From positions 1 to 64,000 of the forward strand of contig UQZO01000004.1 of the NCBI GenBank assembly GCA_900545545.1: a DNA stretch of 64,000 nucleotides, in the 5' to 3' direction. The DNA comes from an uncultured Subdoligranulum sp. Lineage in GTDB: Bacteria; Bacillota; Clostridia; Oscillospirales; Ruminococcaceae. The position numbers and the translations under genes were made by a program. The notes below the pieces were generated by a model. It had not been told where the DNA came from. It did no database searches and saw only the letters and a program-made list of their open reading frames with translations. This document shows, piece after piece, positions 1-6,814 of this stretch (within the stretch, counting starts at the first letter, position 1; each line of letters opens with the position of its first letter).

Positions 1-50
1 TACGAGATCTAGTACGGTCTCGTGGGCTCGGAGATGTGTATAAGAGACAG
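1..50. other. Illumina Nextera adapter plus i7 index (artefact)
   Basis: The first 50 bases split exactly into the tail of the P7 primer (TACGAGAT), an 8-base index (CTAGTACG), the Nextera read-2 adapter (GTCTCGTGGGCTCGG) and the Tn5 mosaic end (AGATGTGTATAAGAGACAG). This is library sequence, not genome. Genuine sequence starts at 51, in the middle of an AraC-family gene. Confidence 0.97.
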
Positions 51-715
51 CGGCACAGGTAGTTGGCGCCGGAAAAACCCGTCAGGCCTGCAATCATCTC
101 CAGGTTGTATTCATCGGTGAGCAGCAGCGTCTTGACGGCCTCGATGCGCACGTTGGTCAGGTATTTGCCGGGGGGCACCCCCAACGCCTGCTTGAATGCC
201 CGGACCAGATGGCTTTTTGTTACCCCCAGCTGCTCGCTCAGCTCCTCTACACCGTACAGGGCCATGTAATTCTGCCGGATGGCCTCCAGTGCTTCGGCTA
301 CCAGCGGCGGCAGCGGCCGGGCGGTTTCGTCGGCCTTGCCCACGGCACACAGCAGGGCATAGGCCATGGGGGCGGAACCGCCGCCGTGCAGCTGGGCCAG
401 CAGCTCCGCCGCACCCGGGCAGGAGGCACCGTCCGCCCAGCGGGCGGCCTCCAGCCGCAGCAGGTAGGCGTCGGCGCAATAGCCGGTCAGCCGGGCGGCC
501 AGCAGGTGGCAGTCGCTTTGCGGGGTCAGCACCAGCGGCGCCGCCCCCAGCAGTACATCGCCGCTGTGCCCGGGCTGTTCACAGCCTTCCAGCAGGCAGT
601 CCCCGCGGGAAAGCACCCCTACCCACAGCCCGGAACCGCCCAGGGGCCGGGCGTCGGTGCCGTCCAGTTCCGCGGTTTGGGCACAGCTGCAATACATTTC
701 CGGCTCAAATATCAA
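51..715 (-). CDS. AraC-family transcriptional regulator, 3' end cut off
   Basis: About 221 residues are visible before the adapter breaks the gene. The N-terminal ~140 residues form an effector-type domain I cannot assign. From about residue 140 there is an AraC-type helix-turn-helix region, including EELSEQLGVTKSHLVRAFKQ, then GVPPGKYLTNVRIEAVKTLL and the beginning of the second HTH (GFSGANYLCR); roughly 20-30 residues are missing. The chosen start is TTG at 715 because GGAG lies 8 nt upstream; an in-frame ATG at 697 is the alternative. It is divergent from a sugar-ABC ATPase gene, so it probably controls carbohydrate uptake and itself. The effector sugar is unknown. Confidence 0.88.
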
Positions 716-736
716 TTTCGACACTCCAATATCAAT
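708..736. promoter_or_regulatory. Probable AraC-type operator: two direct repeats 20 bp apart
   Basis: The 9-mer AATATCAAT occurs exactly at 708-716 and again at 728-736, a 20-bp period that places both copies on about the same face of the helix. This is the usual half-site layout for AraC-family proteins. The distal copy covers the start codon of the divergent regulator gene, and the proximal copy ends 9 bp before the -35 box of the ABC gene. Binding could therefore activate the ABC gene and repress the regulator. The function is inferred. Confidence 0.6.
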
Positions 737-745
737 AAAATGCTA

Positions 746-774
746 TTTTCAAATACATTTTAACCTGTTATTAT
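746..774 (+). promoter_or_regulatory. Promoter of the sugar-ABC ATPase gene
   Basis: A weak -35 (TTTTCA, 746-751) lies 17 bp from TATTAT (769-774). A TG at 766-767 makes this an extended -10. A weak -35 next to the AraC-like repeats fits an activator-dependent promoter. Confidence 0.55.
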
Positions 775-837
775 AGTCGTGTCAAGTAAATCAGCCCCAC
801 GCACGGGGCACAAACACCATAATTGGAGGGTTTTGTC

Positions 838-1950
838 ATGGCTTCTATCAGCTGCCGTCACGTCAAAAAGGTTTACCCCGGCAACGTCGTTGCCGTTCCC
901 GATTTCAGCCTGGAAATCGCCGATAAGGAGTTCATCGTCTTCGTCGGTCCTTCCGGCTGCGGCAAGTCCACCACCCTGCGTATGATCGCCGGCCTGGAAG
1001 AAATTTCCGGCGGTGAGATGTACATCGGCGACCGTCTGATCAACGACGTTCCGCCGAAAGATCGTGACATCGCGATGGTGTTCCAGAACTACGCTCTGTA
1101 CCCGCACATGACCGTGTACAAGAACATGGCGTTCGGCCTGGAACTGCGCAAGATGCCCAAGGACGAGATCGACAAGCGCGTCCGTGAAGCTGCCAAGATC
1201 CTCGAGATCGAGCACCTGCTCGACCGTAAGCCGAAGGCTCTGTCCGGTGGTCAGCGTCAGCGTGTTGCCCTGGGCCGCGCCATGGTTCGTAACCCGGCGG
1301 TCTTCCTGCTCGACGAGCCCCTGTCCAACCTGGACGCCAAGCTCCGTACCAGCATGCGTACCGAGATCATCAAGCTGCACAAGAAACTGGCTACCACCTT
1401 CATCTACGTTACCCATGACCAGACTGAGGCCATGACCATGGGCGACCGCATCGTCGTCATGAAGGACGGCCTGATCCAGCAGGTCGACACCCCGCAGAAC
1501 CTGTACGATTACCCCTGCAACATCTTCGTCGCAGGCTTCATCGGCAGCCCGCAGATGAACTTCCTGGATGGCACCCTGAACAAGAGCGGCAACCAGTACA
1601 CCATCGATCTGGCCGGCACCATCATTCCGCTGCCCACCGAGAAGACCGCCGACGGCAAGCTGGACGCTTACGTTGGCAAGACCCTCAAGGTCGGTATCCG
1701 TCCTGAGGACATCAAGGACGATGAGGAATTCCTGGCCAAGCATCCCAACAGCCACCTCGACGCCGAAGTCGAAGTTTCCGAGCTGATGGGCGCCGAGATC
1801 TATCTGTACCTGACCTACAAGGGCCAGAACCTGATGGCTCGTGTTGCGCCGACCTCCAAGTCCCGCCGTGGCGACAAGATCGTTGTTGCGATGGACACCA
1901 ACAAGATTCATCTGTTCGATCCCGAGAGCGAGAAGACGCTGCTCAACTGA
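838..1950 (+). CDS. msmK: ABC transporter ATP-binding protein, MsmK/UgpC/MalK family
   Basis: A 370-residue ATPase subunit of a carbohydrate importer of the MalK/MsmK type. It has Walker A GPSGCGKST (residues 37-45), signature LSGGQRQRV near 134, Walker B FLLDEPLSNLD, and the C-terminal TOBE/OB domain typical of MalK (about residues 235-370). The start is ATG 838 after GGAGGG at 825-830; a TTG further upstream overlaps that site and is unlikely. No permease or binding-protein genes are adjacent, as is usual for MsmK, which can energise several sugar importers. Codon use is strongly biased, suggesting high expression. The AraC regulator upstream is its likely controller. The transported sugars cannot be told from sequence. 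Confidence 0.93.
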   Translation: MASISCRHVKKVYPGNVVAVPDFSLEIADKEFIVFVGPSGCGKSTTLRMIAGLEEISGGEMYIGDRLINDVPPKDRDIAMVFQNYALYPHMTVYKNMAFGLELRKMPKDEIDKRVREAAKILEIEHLLDRKPKALSGGQRQRVALGRAMVRNPAVFLLDEPLSNLDAKLRTSMRTEIIKLHKKLATTFIYVTHDQTEAMTMGDRIVVMKDGLIQQVDTPQNLYDYPCNIFVAGFIGSPQMNFLDGTLNKSGNQYTIDLAGTIIPLPTEKTADGKLDAYVGKTLKVGIRPEDIKDDEEFLAKHPNSHLDAEVEVSELMGAEIYLYLTYKGQNLMARVAPTSKSRRGDKIVVAMDTNKIHLFDPESEKTLLN

Positions 1951-1968
1951 TTTCAAGCGCTTTACATG

Positions 1969-1999
1969 GCGGCTCCGCTGCGGCGGAGCCGCTTTTTTT
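1969..1999 (+). terminator. Intrinsic terminator after the ABC ATPase gene
   Basis: A perfect 9-bp stem, GCGGCTCCG (1969-1977) with CGGAGCCGC (1984-1992), is followed by seven T. It separates the ATPase gene from the PTS gene. Confidence 0.9.
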
Positions 2000-2034
2000 A
2001 CACCAATACGTCGGACAAGGAGGGGAACCTTCCC

Positions 2035-3909
2035 ATGCACATTACAGACCTGCTGCAGCCCTGCTGCGTCTCTTTGCGCCGCCAGGCGGACTCCATGCGG
2101 GCAGCCGAGCATCTGCTGGTTGGCTTGCTGGCAAAAGGCGGGCATCTGACGGACGCCGCGGCGTTTGAATCCGATGTGTTTGCGCGGGAGGACCTGGGCG
2201 GTATCTGTGTGGGCGGCGGTCTGGCCATTCCCCACGCCAAAAGTACCGCCGTTCAGGCACCGGCGCTGGCAGCCCTTACGCTGGACCCGCCGCTGGTCTG
2301 TGATACGCCGGACGGGGCGCCGGTGCGGATGCTGTTCCTGATTGCAGCGCCTGCCGATGCCAACGATCTGCATGTGCAGGTACTGGCGGAACTGGCCACC
2401 CTGATGCTGGACAAGGACCTCTGCGCGAAGCTGGAGGCCGCCGAAACGCCGGAAACATTCTGCAACCTGATTGCTGTGCAGGAGGGGGAGCCTCCTGTGG
2501 AACCGGCACCGCAGCCATCCAAACCGGAGCATTGGCGTTTTGTGGCGGTTACGGCCTGTCCCACCGGCCTGGCGCATACCTACCTTGCCGCAGAAGCCCT
2601 GCAGAAGGCAGCACAGGAGCGGGGCGTCAGCCTGAAGGTGGAAACCGACGGCGCGGCGGGCGTCAGCGACCCGCTTACCACCGAGGATATTGCCGGGGCG
2701 GAATGCATCATTGTGGCCGCCGATCGCACCGTATCCACGGCGCGGTTTGTGGGCAAACGGATGGTGTCGGTTTCCGCACGGGAGGCCATCCGGGACCCCG
2801 GCGCGGTGCTGGACCGTGCCGCCGAAAACGGCGTGCCGGTTTACCGCGGCGGAGACGGTTTCCGTGCCAACGACTGGAAGGAATTGGGCCGCGAAGCCTA
2901 CCGCCATCTGATGAGCGGTATCTCCCACATGCTGCCTTTTGTGGTGGCGGGCGGTGTGCTCATCGCCTTTGCCCTGCTTTTTGCGCAGCTGGGCGCGCCC
3001 GCATCCATAACCGATATGATGGATACGGTGGGCCGAGCAGCTTTTGTACTGGTCTATCCGGTGCTGGCGGCCTTCATCGCTTACAGCATCAGCGATTTGC
3101 CTGCCTTTATGCCGGGCCTGATGGGCGGTTATCTGGCTCAGCTGGGCACCACCATCGCGCCGGAAGAAAACTGGGTCTCCAGCGGATTCTGGGGCGCCCT
3201 GGTGGCGGGTTTTGCAGCCGGCCTGCTGGTGCGGCTGCTCAACTGGCTGGGCAGGCGACTGGCCCCGGCGCTGGAGCAGGTGCGCACCGGTCTGCTGATC
3301 CCCGCGCTGAGCCTGCTGGGAGTCGGTGCCCTGATGGTGCTGCTGGTCAACCCGCCGTTGGGAAATTTCAACCTCTGGCTCTGTGATCTGCTGGACGGCA
3401 TGCAGGGCGACAGCCGACTGGCATTGGGCGCGATGCTGGGCGCCCTGATGGCCACCGACTACGGCGGCCCCATCAACAAGGCGGCTTACCTTACCGGCAC
3501 ATTGGCCCTTGTGAACAACCAGTACGATATCATGGCGGCGGTTATGGTAGGTGGTATGGTGCCGCCTATCGCGGTGGCGCTGGCCTGCATCTTCTTTAAG
3601 AACCGGTTTACCCGTGCCGAGCGCCGTACCGCTCCCCAGAATCTGTTGATGGGGGCCTCCTTTGTCACGGAGGGCGCCCTCTCCTTTGCCTTGCGGGACC
3701 CGCTGCGGGTGGGACCGGCCTGTATTTTGGGCAGCGCACTGGCGGGTTTTTTGTCGGTGCTGTTCGGCTGCGGATGCCCTGCACCCCATGGCGGCTTGTT
3801 CCTTATTGCGGTCATCCACAATCCCACCGGCTTCCTGCTGGCGCTGGCGGCCGGTTCCGCGCTGGGCGCGGTGCTTATGGGCCTGCTGAAAAAGCCCCTT
3901 CAATCCTGA
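2035..3909 (+). CDS. fruA: PTS fructose-type transporter, fused EIIA-EIIB-EIIC
   Basis: A 624-residue fused phosphotransferase permease that imports and phosphorylates fructose or a related hexose. The EIIA domain (about 1-150) carries GGGLAIPHAK with active-site His67. The EIIB domain (about 167-265) starts with VAVTACPTGLAHT, phospho-Cys175. The membrane EIIC domain begins near residue 283 (LMSGISHMLPFVVAGG) and ends in hydrophobic helices. ATG 2035 follows AAGGAGGGG; earlier in-frame starts lie in the preceding terminator. No 1-phosphofructokinase or FruR gene is adjacent, unlike many fru operons. I see no convincing promoter in the 35-bp gap. Fructose is the family expectation; mannose-type substrates remain possible. 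Confidence 0.92.
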   Translation: MHITDLLQPCCVSLRRQADSMRAAEHLLVGLLAKGGHLTDAAAFESDVFAREDLGGICVGGGLAIPHAKSTAVQAPALAALTLDPPLVCDTPDGAPVRMLFLIAAPADANDLHVQVLAELATLMLDKDLCAKLEAAETPETFCNLIAVQEGEPPVEPAPQPSKPEHWRFVAVTACPTGLAHTYLAAEALQKAAQERGVSLKVETDGAAGVSDPLTTEDIAGAECIIVAADRTVSTARFVGKRMVSVSAREAIRDPGAVLDRAAENGVPVYRGGDGFRANDWKELGREAYRHLMSGISHMLPFVVAGGVLIAFALLFAQLGAPASITDMMDTVGRAAFVLVYPVLAAFIAYSISDLPAFMPGLMGGYLAQLGTTIAPEENWVSSGFWGALVAGFAAGLLVRLLNWLGRRLAPALEQVRTGLLIPALSLLGVGALMVLLVNPPLGNFNLWLCDLLDGMQGDSRLALGAMLGALMATDYGGPINKAAYLTGTLALVNNQYDIMAAVMVGGMVPPIAVALACIFFKNRFTRAERRTAPQNLLMGASFVTEGALSFALRDPLRVGPACILGSALAGFLSVLFGCGCPAPHGGLFLIAVIHNPTGFLLALAAGSALGAVLMGLLKKPLQS

Positions 3910-3915
3910 TTTTGC

Positions 3916-3944
3916 AACAGCCTCCCCGGCGGGAGGCTGTTTTT
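3916..3944. terminator. Bidirectional terminator between the PTS gene and the spoIID-like gene
   Basis: AACAGCCTCCC (3916-3926) pairs with GGGAGGCTGTT (3931-3941) around loop CGGC, with T residues after it on the plus strand. It lies between two convergent genes and touches the minus-strand stop codon. Confidence 0.88.
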
Positions 3945-4935
3945 ATTGGGCAATTGTGCAGCCGGGGAAATAATATGTCAAAATATCCCGCCAGTCGGCA
4001 CCGCCCTCGGCCATTGCCTTGGCACCGTATTGGCTCAGCCCTACGCCGTGGCCGTAGCCGCGGGTGGTCAGGGTGAATTCGCCGTCGGCATACCCCACCG
4101 TGAAAGCGGCGGAACGCAGGGAAAAGGCGCTGCGCAGCGTGGTGCCGCCAAAGGTTTCCCCGCAGATTTCCTGACTTTCCACATACCCGGCGGCATCGGT
4201 ACGGCTTTCGCCAAACCAGCCGGCGGGATCGTCTCCCGGCTCAAGGCCTAGGCTTTGCAGCATGACGGCCATCTGCTCCGCTGAGTAGGTGACGCTTACT
4301 TCGAAGTCGGGGGCGGCGGTATCCCACGGAGAGTCTACCCCCTGCAGATAGGGCAGCGCCGTGAGCCAGACGTTCTGGCTGGCCTCGGTTTTTCCGGCGC
4401 TGATGCTGTGGTAGCAGGCGGCGGCCGGGGTACCGTCGTAACAGAGCAGGACATCGTATACCTGGTCCGCCAGGTCGGCCAGTCGGTCGTAGGCTGCCGT
4501 AAAATCCTCCCCCCACCGTGCCTGCAAAACGTCGGCGTCGGTCCAACCGGCACACAGGGCGCTGTTGATCTGCATCGGCTCACCCAGCGAAAGGGCATAG
4601 CTGTGGCTGGCCACCATCTGGGCCAGGATCGCATCCTCCGGCCAGTCGTAGGGCAGTTCACAGGCGGCGGCGCCAATCAGAAATTCCCGCACCGGAACCG
4701 TGCGTTTCTGCCCGTCGGCTGCATCGTACAGCGTCAGGTCGCCGGTGGCATCGGTATCTTCCGACAAGGGCGCCTCGGCCAGCGGCTGCGGTGTCAGGGC
4801 CGGAATTTCGGCGGAAGGCTGCGGTGTGGCCGCGGGGGCTTCCTCGGGGGCGGGGGCCGGGAACAACAGGGCGGCAAAGGGGGCAGCTGCGGCCAGCACC
4901 CCCAACAAAACGGCATAGCACAGTGTTTTTTTCAA
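3943..4935 (-). CDS. spoIID: SpoIID/LytB-domain protein (lytic transglycosylase type)
   Basis: A 330-residue exported protein. Residues 1-25 are a signal or anchor segment, then a Pro/Ala-rich linker to about 65, then the SpoIID domain. Family hallmarks are visible: ELPYDWPEDAILAQMVASHS with the conserved Glu, then SAGKTEASQNVW, and GYGHGVGLSQYGAKAMAEGG near the C terminus. SpoIID cleaves peptidoglycan glycan strands during spore engulfment; the family also includes non-sporulation LytB-like proteins. The start is TTG 4935, with GAGGA about 10 nt upstream; no ATG fits. No spoIIQ, spoIIIA or sigma-factor gene is nearby, so a sporulation role cannot be judged from this window. Confidence 0.88.
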   Translation of the reverse strand: MKKTLCYAVLLGVLAAAAPFAALLFPAPAPEEAPAATPQPSAEIPALTPQPLAEAPLSEDTDATGDLTLYDAADGQKRTVPVREFLIGAAACELPYDWPEDAILAQMVASHSYALSLGEPMQINSALCAGWTDADVLQARWGEDFTAAYDRLADLADQVYDVLLCYDGTPAAACYHSISAGKTEASQNVWLTALPYLQGVDSPWDTAAPDFEVSVTYSAEQMAVMLQSLGLEPGDDPAGWFGESRTDAAGYVESQEICGETFGGTTLRSAFSLRSAAFTVGYADGEFTLTTRGYGHGVGLSQYGAKAMAEGGADWRDILTYYFPGCTIAQ

Positions 4936-4953
4936 AGCCTGGATTCCTCACTC

Positions 4954-4982
4954 TTGCAATTTGCCCGGCGCGGCGGTACAAT
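4954..4982 (+). promoter_or_regulatory. Promoter of the 276-residue membrane protein gene
   Basis: TTGCAA (4954-4959), a 17-bp spacer, then TACAAT (4977-4982). The predicted RNA start near 4989 leaves a leader of about 78 nt before ATG 5067. Confidence 0.75.
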
Positions 4983-5066
4983 ACTGTAAGACTTTTTTGC
5001 GCGGGCCTGTCCTATCCTATGCGAAGGCCGGTGTGCTGTATACCAACCCGGAATGAGGAACCTTTC

Positions 5067-5897
5067 ATGAAACAAAAACGACCGCACGGCATTTTGCTGC
5101 TGCTTTTGGGCCTTGTACTGGCCGCGGTCCACATTGCGGACCTGCTGTTGTGGACCGATTTCTCCACCGGCTTTGCCACGGCCGGTTCGGTCTGGGCGCG
5201 CTATCTGGTGTGGCTGGCGGCGTTGTTTCTGCCTTATCTGCCCGCCCGATGGGCGGCGCCCCAACCGGCTTCGCTGGGAGATTCCAATATGCCGCTGGGG
5301 GTGTGTATGGTGGTAGCCGGGCTGCTCTTTGCGGCCACCGGCGTGCTGACTTTGCCCACTGCCTGGTATGTGACCCAGTACCCCTATTTGTTTGAAACCT
5401 ACCCGCTGTTTGCCGCCTGGGCGGATGCGGTTTTGCCGCTGTTGGCCGGGGTCTGGCTGGTGGTTTACGGTGTGCGCGCGATGACCGGTTTTGGTCTGGC
5501 GCGGGAACGCCTGGGCAGCCCGGTGATCGCGGTGGTGCTGCCCCTGTGCATGCTGTGGCGGCTGGTGTGGCGGTTCCAGTTTGTGCCCGCTTCGCTGGAG
5601 CGTATGCCGTGTACCCTGCGGGTGGTCAGTGCGGTGGCGGCGCTGCTGTTTGCGGTGGTGCTGCTCAAGGTATTTCTGGTGCCGGGGTTTGCCTGCGGCC
5701 GCACATTGTATGCGGCGGGCAGCGGCTGCTTCCTGCTGTGCACCTGCCTGGAACTGACCCAGACGCTGCTGGAGGCGGTCAGCGGGATGCTGGCCATCCC
5801 CGATCTGCTGGCGGGGCTAGGCATCGGCGTGTTTGGCCAGTGCGGCCTGGTTTGTGCCTGGAGCGCCTGCGGCGCCGACGCCACGGAACTGGAATAA
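5067..5897 (+). CDS. Integral membrane protein of unknown function
   Basis: A 276-residue protein that I do not recognise. It is almost entirely hydrophobic, with about eight predicted membrane segments; the first begins just after a basic MKQKRPHG start. No catalytic motif stands out. The start is ATG 5067, preceded by AATGAGGAA, and a good promoter lies upstream. It is divergent from the spoIID-like gene and convergent with the next minus-strand gene. Cys residues are frequent in the last third (VPGFACGRT, GCFLLCTCLE), but no pattern suggests metal binding. A single-gene transcription unit is likely because strong hairpins flank it. Confidence 0.75.
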   Translation: MKQKRPHGILLLLLGLVLAAVHIADLLLWTDFSTGFATAGSVWARYLVWLAALFLPYLPARWAAPQPASLGDSNMPLGVCMVVAGLLFAATGVLTLPTAWYVTQYPYLFETYPLFAAWADAVLPLLAGVWLVVYGVRAMTGFGLARERLGSPVIAVVLPLCMLWRLVWRFQFVPASLERMPCTLRVVSAVAALLFAVVLLKVFLVPGFACGRTLYAAGSGCFLLCTCLELTQTLLEAVSGMLAIPDLLAGLGIGVFGQCGLVCAWSACGADATELE

Positions 5898-5906
5898 TGC
5901 AAATAA

Positions 5907-5930
5907 GACCGGGGTCCGAAGACCCCGGTC
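5907..5930. terminator. Bidirectional hairpin between convergent genes
   Basis: A perfect 10-bp stem, GACCGGGGTC (5907-5916) with GACCCCGGTC (5921-5930). Read on the minus strand the loop is TTCG, an extra-stable tetraloop, followed by TTATTTGC. It overlaps the stop codon of the minus-strand gene. Confidence 0.75.
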
Positions 5931-6528
5931 ATTCGTTTGCGCCGGTGCAATACCCCGGCAAAAATACCTGCAAAGCGCTGTAACGGTCATAGAGCAGATC
6001 GGCTGGGGAAGGCGTCTCCCGTACCGGCAGGCCGCTGTGCAAGGGCAGCCGCAGGGCGGCTGTAAAGGGGCCGCTGCCGCCGGTCTGCACAACAGACCCG
6101 CCGCAGATGGCTGCCAGCCGCAGCAGCAGGGCACGGGTATCGGCGGGCAGGTTCCGCCCGGTACCTCCGCGCAGGACCAGCACGGCAGCTGCCGGGGTCG
6201 TGTCCAGATGCATTACAGCCCGGGACCCGGTTTCAGCCAGCACTGCATGGGTCCAGCAGAGTACGGCCGCCTGCAGCAGCTGGCGCGGCAGCGCCACCGG
6301 CACGGCCTGCCCGGCCGGGGCAAAGTAGAGCCAGCCGGGGCGGCGGCGCACGCTCTCCTGCAGGGCTGTGCAAAGAACATTCAGCTCGCCGTTTAAATCC
6401 AGTGCGCGCGTCGGCGCCGGTGCACTGATGGCTTCGGCCAGACACAGCAGCCGCAGCTGGGGCAGAACCTGCGCCCCGCCGGCAGCATGCTCGGCCAGTG
6501 CGGCGCGGGCCGGGTCATCGCTCAGCAT
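5929..6528 (-). CDS. Orphan protein resembling a degenerate histidine-kinase ATPase domain
   Basis: About 199 residues with no membrane segment. The arrangement from LPRQLLQAAVLCWTHAVLAE to LRLAAICGGSVVQTGGSG and ending TAALRLPL resembles the GHKL ATPase domain of sensor kinases (N-box helix, then the C-terminal ICGG...LPL strand). The N-box Asn, the DxGxG loop and a phospho-acceptor His are not evident, so it is probably not an active kinase. ATG 6528 is chosen because AGGAGG lies 8 nt upstream; GTG 6537 and ATG 6534 fall inside that site. An IS110 element is inserted in its Shine-Dalgarno region and cuts the gene off from its original promoter. The GHKL assignment is tentative. Confidence 0.6.
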   Translation of the reverse strand: MLSDDPARAALAEHAAGGAQVLPQLRLLCLAEAISAPAPTRALDLNGELNVLCTALQESVRRRPGWLYFAPAGQAVPVALPRQLLQAAVLCWTHAVLAETGSRAVMHLDTTPAAAVLVLRGGTGRNLPADTRALLLRLAAICGGSVVQTGGSGPFTAALRLPLHSGLPVRETPSPADLLYDRYSALQVFLPGYCTGANE

Positions 6529-6553
6529 AGGCATCACCTCCTACAATAAAGAT

Positions 6554-6755
6554 ACGGTGAAAGGCACGGCAGCCAGCCGTGTCTTTTTCCGTCTCAGAGC
6601 TGAAGCTGCTAGAATGAGAGAGGAATGGCCTGACTATCATCACCATGGGCTAGCACGCCCGTAACGGAGTCCGTCAGCCGCCTCTCTCGTTCGCAGCATT
6701 CGATTTGCGCAGGTAGTACCGCCAACTTTTGGCGCGTTCGTGTCAGCCTCAGGAG
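6554..6755 (+). ncRNA. Candidate IS110 bridge RNA
   Basis: Known IS110 elements (IS621 type) make an RNA from the left end whose two loops pair with target and donor DNA. Here the RNA would start near 6554, downstream of the junction -10 box. A 5' hairpin spans 6563-6583. The target-binding stem is 6613-6623 with 6681-6691 (11 bp, one wobble); inside it CTGAC/GTCAG (6630-6634, 6673-6677) closes an internal loop with CATCACC on the left and AACGGAG on the right. A second hairpin, CGCCAA/TTGGCG (6720-6734), lies in the probable donor loop, where GCAGG (6709-6713) and AGGAG (6751-6755) match the donor junction by 5 nt each. The 3' end is uncertain. Confidence 0.7.
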
Positions 6756-6814
6756 ATTGAACAAGCAATGAGAAAAAGGTGGGAAAGCCAAATTCAAAAT
6801 CCGGGAGGTTGAAA

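Noticed and set aside
760..3903. A 1047-codon open frame on the minus strand
   Set aside because: It lies wholly antisense to the ABC ATPase and PTS genes, has low-complexity Gln/His/Arg-rich composition and no RBS. It is a by-product of high G+C coding on the other strand.
6563..6588. Hairpin plus five T read as an intrinsic terminator
   Set aside because: No plus-strand gene ends here. It lies just after the predicted bridge RNA start and fits the 5' stem-loop of such RNAs. Partial termination remains possible.
6607..6615. TGC-TAGAAT as an extended -10 for the bridge RNA, with element ends near 6606
   Set aside because: A CT at 6606 also gives 17-bp spacing to TTGACT, but its left flank does not match the target loop, whereas the CT at 6538 satisfies spacing and both guides.
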